Part shown: positions 60,475 to 64,000 of the stretch, piece by piece | How the letters are laid out: the number at the start of each line of letters is the position of its first letter | How positions within the stretch are numbered: the stretch's first letter is position 1 | From: Ruminococcus flavefaciens | Lineage (GTDB): Bacteria; Bacillota; Clostridia; Oscillospirales; Ruminococcaceae | Direction of reading: 5' to 3' | Assembly (NCBI RefSeq): GCF_900143025.1 | Contig: NZ_FRCT01000004.1 | Span: forward strand, 186,001-250,000 | DNA length: 64,000 nt | Position numbers and translations under genes: made by a program | Notes under the pieces: model-generated | The model's database searches: none | Told to the model about the DNA's origin: nothing | What the model saw: only the letters and a program-made list of their open reading frames with translations

Positions 60475-60508
60475 TGCACACAAAAGACCTTACCAGCCAT
60501 TGTGTGCA
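60475..60508 (-). terminator. Intrinsic terminator before speD (attenuator)
   Basis: TGCACACAA/TTGTGTGCA, a perfect 9-bp stem with a 16-nt loop, then TTTTTT on the minus strand. It lies 25 bases before the speD ATG, inside its leader, so it must be bypassed for expression. Confidence 0.85.
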
Positions 60509-60540
60509 TGAAATATCACTGCGGTGCGCAGAAACTTCAT
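60490..60540 (-). other. Possible leader peptide ORF overlapping the attenuator
   Basis: ATG 60540 opens a 16-codon frame, MKFLRTAVIFHAHNGW, whose TAA lies in the loop of the terminator. A ribosome paused near the end would cover the 5' arm. There is no good Shine-Dalgarno, so translation is doubtful. A second frame of 21 codons runs 60692-60627 in the same leader, also without a clear site. Confidence 0.25.
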
Positions 60541-60781
60541 TTACGGTTTCAGAGTCTATACAAGCAAGTACTACCTTTTACTACTCTTATTGACCTTTCA
60601 CAAGCTGATGAGAACTTATAAAAACTTTATCGACGCACAGTCGAATCAATAAGGCAACAGAAGTTGCCAGCCGAAAAATCGGCGGTCGGCATTTGACCCG
60701 GCTGTCCGTATGGCCTCGACTCCGAAAAGGAGTGGTCAATAGTCTTGCTCCGAAACCTAAGCTTCTTTTGCAATTCAGTTT

Positions 60782-60810
60782 ATTTTATCATATTTTGAGG
60801 TTTTTGTCAA
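60782..60810 (-). promoter_or_regulatory. Sigma-A promoter of the polyamine operon leader
   Basis: Minus-strand TTGACA (60805-60810), 17-bp spacer, TAAAAT (60782-60787). Expected start near 60776. Confidence 0.88.
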
Positions 60811-60860
60811 TACTTAGTACCGTATTTTATCATTGCAATTTCAGTATTTAAACCTGCATA

Positions 60861-60894
60861 AAAAAAAGACCTCTGATGCATCACAGGTCTTTTT
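60861..60894 (-). terminator. Terminator between the GGDEF gene and the polyamine leader
   Basis: AGACCT-TGATG/CATCA-AGGTCT stem with one mismatch, flanked by A and T runs on both sides; works on the minus strand after the GGDEF gene. Confidence 0.8.
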
Positions 60895-60908
60895 CATATA
60901 ATGTGCAA

Positions 60909-60930
60909 GGGGCGATGTCCACATCGCCCC
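60909..60930. repeat. Palindromic repeat
   Basis: GGGGCGATG-TCCA-CATCGCCCC, a perfect 9-bp stem of the same family as those at 48651 and 57599. Confidence 0.75.
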
Positions 60931-61006
60931 CTGACTTCATTAGTATTATTATACAAAACGCAACTCGCAATTTCGTTAAAAACATAGAATTAAAAATTTA
61001 TTTTTT

Positions 61007-61064
61007 CAATAATCAATGGTTTCCCGTTGATTTTTGCCATTTTTCTGCCCCTTTATAGAAAGGT
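61007..61064 (-). repeat. 3'-flanking repeat element, copy 2
   Basis: Second copy of the element at 611-669, starting four bases after the stop of the GGDEF gene. ATCAATGG-TTTC-CCGTTGAT forms an 8-bp stem with one G-T pair; TGCCCCTTTATAGAA is exact between copies, and the block between the two cores differs. Confidence 0.65.
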
Positions 61065-61067
61065 GCT

Positions 61068-62978
61068 TTAATTCTTCCTTTGTTTTCTGCGTTTCTGCTT
61101 ATCCTCATACATTTTTTCATCGGCAAAGCTGATATAGTCGTCGATAGTCTTTCCCTTTTCGGGAACACCGCAGAAAGCGCCCAGACTCGCGCTTACTTCG
61201 TAACGCTTGCCCGATGCGGCATTATATCTTTTGAAATAATCCCGTATATACTCAAAGTACTTTTTGACGCGTTCCTCTGAATAGTCGCCGCAGCCTATGA
61301 GCGCATATTCATCGCCGCCTATCCTTGCGCATACCTCATTCATACCGCAGCAGGACTGCAAAGCATTAGCAACTACAGTTATAGCGTTATCGCCTTCTAT
61401 ATGTCCGAAATTATCATTTATCATTTTAAGGCGGTCAAGGTCAACCATTATGACAAGGAGCGTTTCCTGCTCATCGCAGGCTCTGCGGAGTATTCCCTCA
61501 GCCATTCTCTTAAAGCCTTTTCTGTTATATACACCCGTAAGGGTATCACGGATAGAGCTCATAAGAATACGCTGATTCATACTCATAAGCTTAGTGCGTA
61601 CACGAAGGTATTCAAGAGCCAGACCTATATTCCTGTTCCACTTTGCAAAGACTCTGCTCTCCACATTGCGGATATCATCAAATCTGAATATAGAATAGCC
61701 GAAGCATCTGTCCATATAATGCAGAGGGAGCAGAAAGAACGCCGAAGGTCCCTCGCAGTATTCTCCCATGAAATCAGGGATAATATCAGCCGAGCGGAAC
61801 TCCCTGCCGATAAACTCCGTATGCTTTCTGGTATATATCATCTTTGCTTCCATTATATCTGCATAGCCTTCGCGGATATAGTCATCGTCGTTTTCATTCT
61901 CGATGTTGTCCCAGTTGCGGCAAAGGCAGAGCATATAGGTATCAAGACCTCTTATAGTATAAACAAAGCCGTTGAGCCTTCGTATCAGCCCCTCAAGATT
62001 TTCTTCCTCCATAAGGCTGTCCAGCATACAGCTCTTGTTATAGTAGTCGTCAAACCGTTCTATCCTGTTGCTGAAATCCTCGCCTGTTTTCACGCTGTAA
62101 ATGGTATTGCTGCCGCAGCCGCAGGAACGTGCAAGTATAAGCCTGCCGCGCTCCAGTGTATCAAGAGGAGCAGCGTCCTCGCCTGTTATCTTCTTATGAA
62201 GTATACATACCGCATTTGCGCCCATTCGTATATTTTCAGGGCATACAGTAGATATGGAAGGTATTTCCAGCACAGCCCTGTTTGAACCGTCATAGCCCGA
62301 TATCTTGAAGTCCTCGGGTATCCTGTAGCCGCCCTTTACCATTGAGTTGCACAGACTTCTTGCCATCTCGTCATTTGCGCATACAACAGCATCGGGGATA
62401 GGTCTTTCTCCCGTAATGAACTGCTTTGCAAGGCGCTGTGACACTATCTTCCAGAAGTCGCCGAAAATAATATCGTCCCCGGCAATTTCCAGCCCGTGCT
62501 TTTTCATAGAGCGTTTATAGCCTTCAAGCCTTGACATAGCAGGAGGACTTCCCTCAGGACCTGTAAGGCAGATTATCTTCTTACAGCCGTGAGCCTCGAT
62601 GAAATGGTCTGTCATCTGCTCGAAAAGCTCGGTATCCTCAGCATAAAGGCTGTCGCAGAAATCGAAATCATGGTCGAGAGCCACAACAGGTATACCCCAG
62701 TGCGAGAATGTCTTCACGAATTTATCAACAAGATTCTGACTTGCAAGATTTCCTGCAAGCAGTATAACTCCGTCTATGACATCGGCTTTTATAAGGGAGA
62801 AGATATTTTCCTCGCCCTGCTGTATAAGTCCGCCGCTGTCCAGATTAAAAGCCATAAGAAATGTGAGCACATCATATCCGAGAGACCTGCACTGCTCGGA
62901 AATGCCGATAAATATTCTATTCATGTAGCTGTTGAATACATCAGCCGCAATGACTGCTATCGTTCTGCGTTTCTTCAC
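61068..62978 (-). CDS. LacI-type ligand-binding sensor fused to a GGDEF diguanylate cyclase
   Basis: Protein of about 636 residues; GTG 62978 is the likely start (after AAAGGGGGATC), with an ATG at 63017 as alternative. Residues about 1-275 are a periplasmic-binding-protein-like domain of the LacI sort (RTIAVIAADVFNSYMNRIF, VVCANDEMARSLCNSM, KISGYDGSN) with no helix-turn-helix and no signal peptide, so it is cytoplasmic. A Cys motif SCGCGSN and a helical/GAF-like middle follow. The last ~165 residues are GGDEF (DTLTGVYNRKGFKRMAEG, VDLDRLKMINDNFGHIEGD, ARIGGDEYALI). GGDEY should be active. A cell-internal sugar could set c-di-GMP levels; the ligand is unknown. Confidence 0.92.
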   Translation of the reverse strand: MKKRRTIAVIAADVFNSYMNRIFIGISEQCRSLGYDVLTFLMAFNLDSGGLIQQGEENIFSLIKADVIDGVILLAGNLASQNLVDKFVKTFSHWGIPVVALDHDFDFCDSLYAEDTELFEQMTDHFIEAHGCKKIICLTGPEGSPPAMSRLEGYKRSMKKHGLEIAGDDIIFGDFWKIVSQRLAKQFITGERPIPDAVVCANDEMARSLCNSMVKGGYRIPEDFKISGYDGSNRAVLEIPSISTVCPENIRMGANAVCILHKKITGEDAAPLDTLERGRLILARSCGCGSNTIYSVKTGEDFSNRIERFDDYYNKSCMLDSLMEEENLEGLIRRLNGFVYTIRGLDTYMLCLCRNWDNIENENDDDYIREGYADIMEAKMIYTRKHTEFIGREFRSADIIPDFMGEYCEGPSAFFLLPLHYMDRCFGYSIFRFDDIRNVESRVFAKWNRNIGLALEYLRVRTKLMSMNQRILMSSIRDTLTGVYNRKGFKRMAEGILRRACDEQETLLVIMVDLDRLKMINDNFGHIEGDNAITVVANALQSCCGMNEVCARIGGDEYALIGCGDYSEERVKKYFEYIRDYFKRYNAASGKRYEVSASLGAFCGVPEKGKTIDDYISFADEKMYEDKQKRRKQRKN

Positions 62979-63130
62979 AACAGATCCCCCTTTCCTGCAA
63001 TTGAGCCTTGTATACATTATACACTAAAAGGCATATTTTTTCAACTCTTTCCAAAGAATTATAAAAAAAATATGCCTTTATCATATCAGTTATGTTATTG
63101 TTTTGCCATTATTTTACCATTCTCATGTCA

Positions 63131-64000
63131 TTACTTCAGTTCAACAACGGTAACTCCGTCCTCACCCTCTCCGAAGAGTCCCAGACGGAAGCTTTTCACT
63201 GACGGGTGGGATTTTAGTCTCTTGTGAACAGCCTGTCTCAGCAGTCCCGTACCCTTTCCGTGGATTATAGTCACCATTGAGATATTGGACATAACAGCCT
63301 GATCGAGAAATGCGTCAAGCTGGTAAACTCCGTCATCGCAGGCACAGCCGCGGATATCGAGCTCCATTTTGCCCCTGCGCTCAGCCTTTACGCCTACCTT
63401 GTTCATCTTGCGGTTCGGACGTATGGACTTGTTAGCCACAGTTACCTTTTCAGGTTCTTCAAGGCGCAGACGGGAGATGTTCATTTTCGTTTTCATAACG
63501 CCCATCTGAACGTATACGAAGTCGCTTCCGTCAGGCTCGCCCGAGATTATGCCCTTGCGCTGTAAGTCCACAACATAGACCGTATCGCCGCGGCGGAGCT
63601 TTCTCGGAAGCACATAGCCCTCATTCGGGTCACGCTTGTCCACAGGATTAGCCGTATCGTACATCTTGTTGAAGCTCTGCTTCGACTTTGATTTAACGCT
63701 GGAAACATTTGCGCTGAAATCCTTTTTGTCCTTTTCCTTGCGAAGTCTTTCAAGCTCGTCGATAAGCTCATTGGACTCCGCCTTAGTCTGCTCAATAATA
63801 GTCATTGCGCGAAGCCTTGCCTTTTCAAGCTCCTCAGCCTTTGCGGCTTCAAGCTTTTCGCGCTCTATCCTTATAGCCTCCTCATGCTCGGCAGTCTGAG
63901 CTTTAAGGCGTGATATCTCCTCTTTCTGGCGCTCAAGCTCCAGACGAGTGCTTTCAAGCTTGCCTATAACCTCTTCAAGTCGGGTATTAGCCTCGCTCAC
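63131..64000 (-). CDS. mutS2: Endonuclease MutS2, C-terminal part (runs off the window)
   Basis: The 3' portion, 289 residues, of a MutS2 gene that continues beyond base 64000. A long coiled coil rich in Glu/Lys/Arg (about 1-95 here) is followed by an SH3-like/KOW region (RRGDTVYVVDLQRKGIISG) and the C-terminal Smr nuclease domain (LDIRGCACDDGVYQLDAFLD, MVTIIHGKGTGLLRQAVHKR). MutS2 resolves collided ribosomes and suppresses recombination in Firmicutes. The MutS ATPase core lies outside the window. Confidence 0.94.
   Translation of the reverse strand: MSEANTRLEEVIGKLESTRLELERQKEEISRLKAQTAEHEEAIRIEREKLEAAKAEELEKARLRAMTIIEQTKAESNELIDELERLRKEKDKKDFSANVSSVKSKSKQSFNKMYDTANPVDKRDPNEGYVLPRKLRRGDTVYVVDLQRKGIISGEPDGSDFVYVQMGVMKTKMNISRLRLEEPEKVTVANKSIRPNRKMNKVGVKAERRGKMELDIRGCACDDGVYQLDAFLDQAVMSNISMVTIIHGKGTGLLRQAVHKRLKSHPSVKSFRLGLFGEGEDGVTVVELK

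Larger units (their letters stand above)
60451..60776 (-). promoter_or_regulatory. Candidate attenuator/riboswitch leader of the polyamine operon
   Basis: Transcript leader of about 325 nt between a consensus promoter and speD. Visible RNA helices (minus strand): ACTCC/GGAGT, GCCGA/TCGGC, GGCAAC/GTTGCC with a TTCT loop, TCGAC/GTCGA, CTGCG/CGCAG, then the terminator at 60475-60508. GGTCAATAAG (60586-60595) can pair either with TATTGACC (60734-60741, 8 bp) or with CTTATTGATT (60644-60653, 10 bp with G-U), which are mutually exclusive. TGTGCGT (60633-60639) can pair with ATGCACA of the terminator's 5' arm. I recognise no known SAM, guanidine or other riboswitch core. Sensing of SAM or a polyamine is inferred from the operon. 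Confidence 0.7.

Noticed and set aside
60451-60776. Known SAM-I, SAM-III or guanidine-I riboswitch in the speD leader
   Set aside because: None of the conserved cores of those classes as I know them is visible; a covariance-model search is needed to be certain.
61401-62285. 294-codon plus-strand frame opposite the GGDEF gene
   Set aside because: Antisense shadow; the minus-strand protein has complete LacI-type and GGDEF motifs.

Overview
The window looks like a chromosome segment of a cellulolytic Ruminococcus (Firmicutes, Clostridia), most like R. flavefaciens. Four secreted polysaccharidases carry Thr-rich linkers and C-terminal dockerins, two BspA/LRR-type secreted proteins are linked to a second kind of dockerin, and the housekeeping genes and sigma-A promoters are typical of Clostridia. 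The genus is firm and the species is an inference. No tRNA, rRNA, CRISPR array, insertion sequence or prophage was seen.

Layout. 1-4400: a zinc-ribbon gene cut by the window edge, then lepA, two small membrane-protein genes and hemW. 4500-8600: a GH5 dockerin cellulase divergent from an LRR protein whose dockerin lies in another frame. 8600-10000: a complete spoIIAA-spoIIAB-sigF operon. 10100-16600: flavodoxin/ferredoxin protein, flavin reductase, PBP1A, THUMP methyltransferase and ComF. 16600-19100: a composite inverted repeat, an LRR/cohesin-like/dockerin protein and a glycosyltransferase. 19500-22000: rpmG-secE-nusG-rplK-rplA with a structured leader and two probable L1 operator mimics. 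22000-30200: an Mbeg1-like hydrolase, two large GH9 dockerin cellulases and a lipoprotein. 30500-42740: tepA, ftsK/spoIIIE, ygiQ, a ComEC-like MBL protein and others, ending in cmk-plsC-ispH::rpsA. 42800-46300: a CE8-PL1 dockerin pectinase. 46600-48600: hpt and a purine permease. 48600-49080: a tandem array of 55-bp hairpin units.

49100-60800, all on the minus strand, is a polyamine region. It holds SpeD, an Orn/Lys/Arg decarboxylase, SpeE, SpeB, a saccharopine-dehydrogenase-like enzyme and NspC. Two routes to spermidine are therefore encoded together. Between them lie a GNAT gene and four DUF3592-like membrane-protein genes, one of them frameshifted, beside a duplication scar. In front of speD is a leader of about 325 nt with a consensus promoter, mutually exclusive long-range helices and an intrinsic terminator just before the ribosome binding site. 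I recognise no known riboswitch class in it, and it is the best candidate here for an undescribed regulatory system. 61000-64000: a cytoplasmic LacI-type sensor fused to GGDEF, and the 3' part of mutS2.

Intergenic DNA is rich in small palindromic repeats of the form TGTAGGGG-stem-CCCCTACA, and a separate ~58-bp element occurs twice directly after stop codons.
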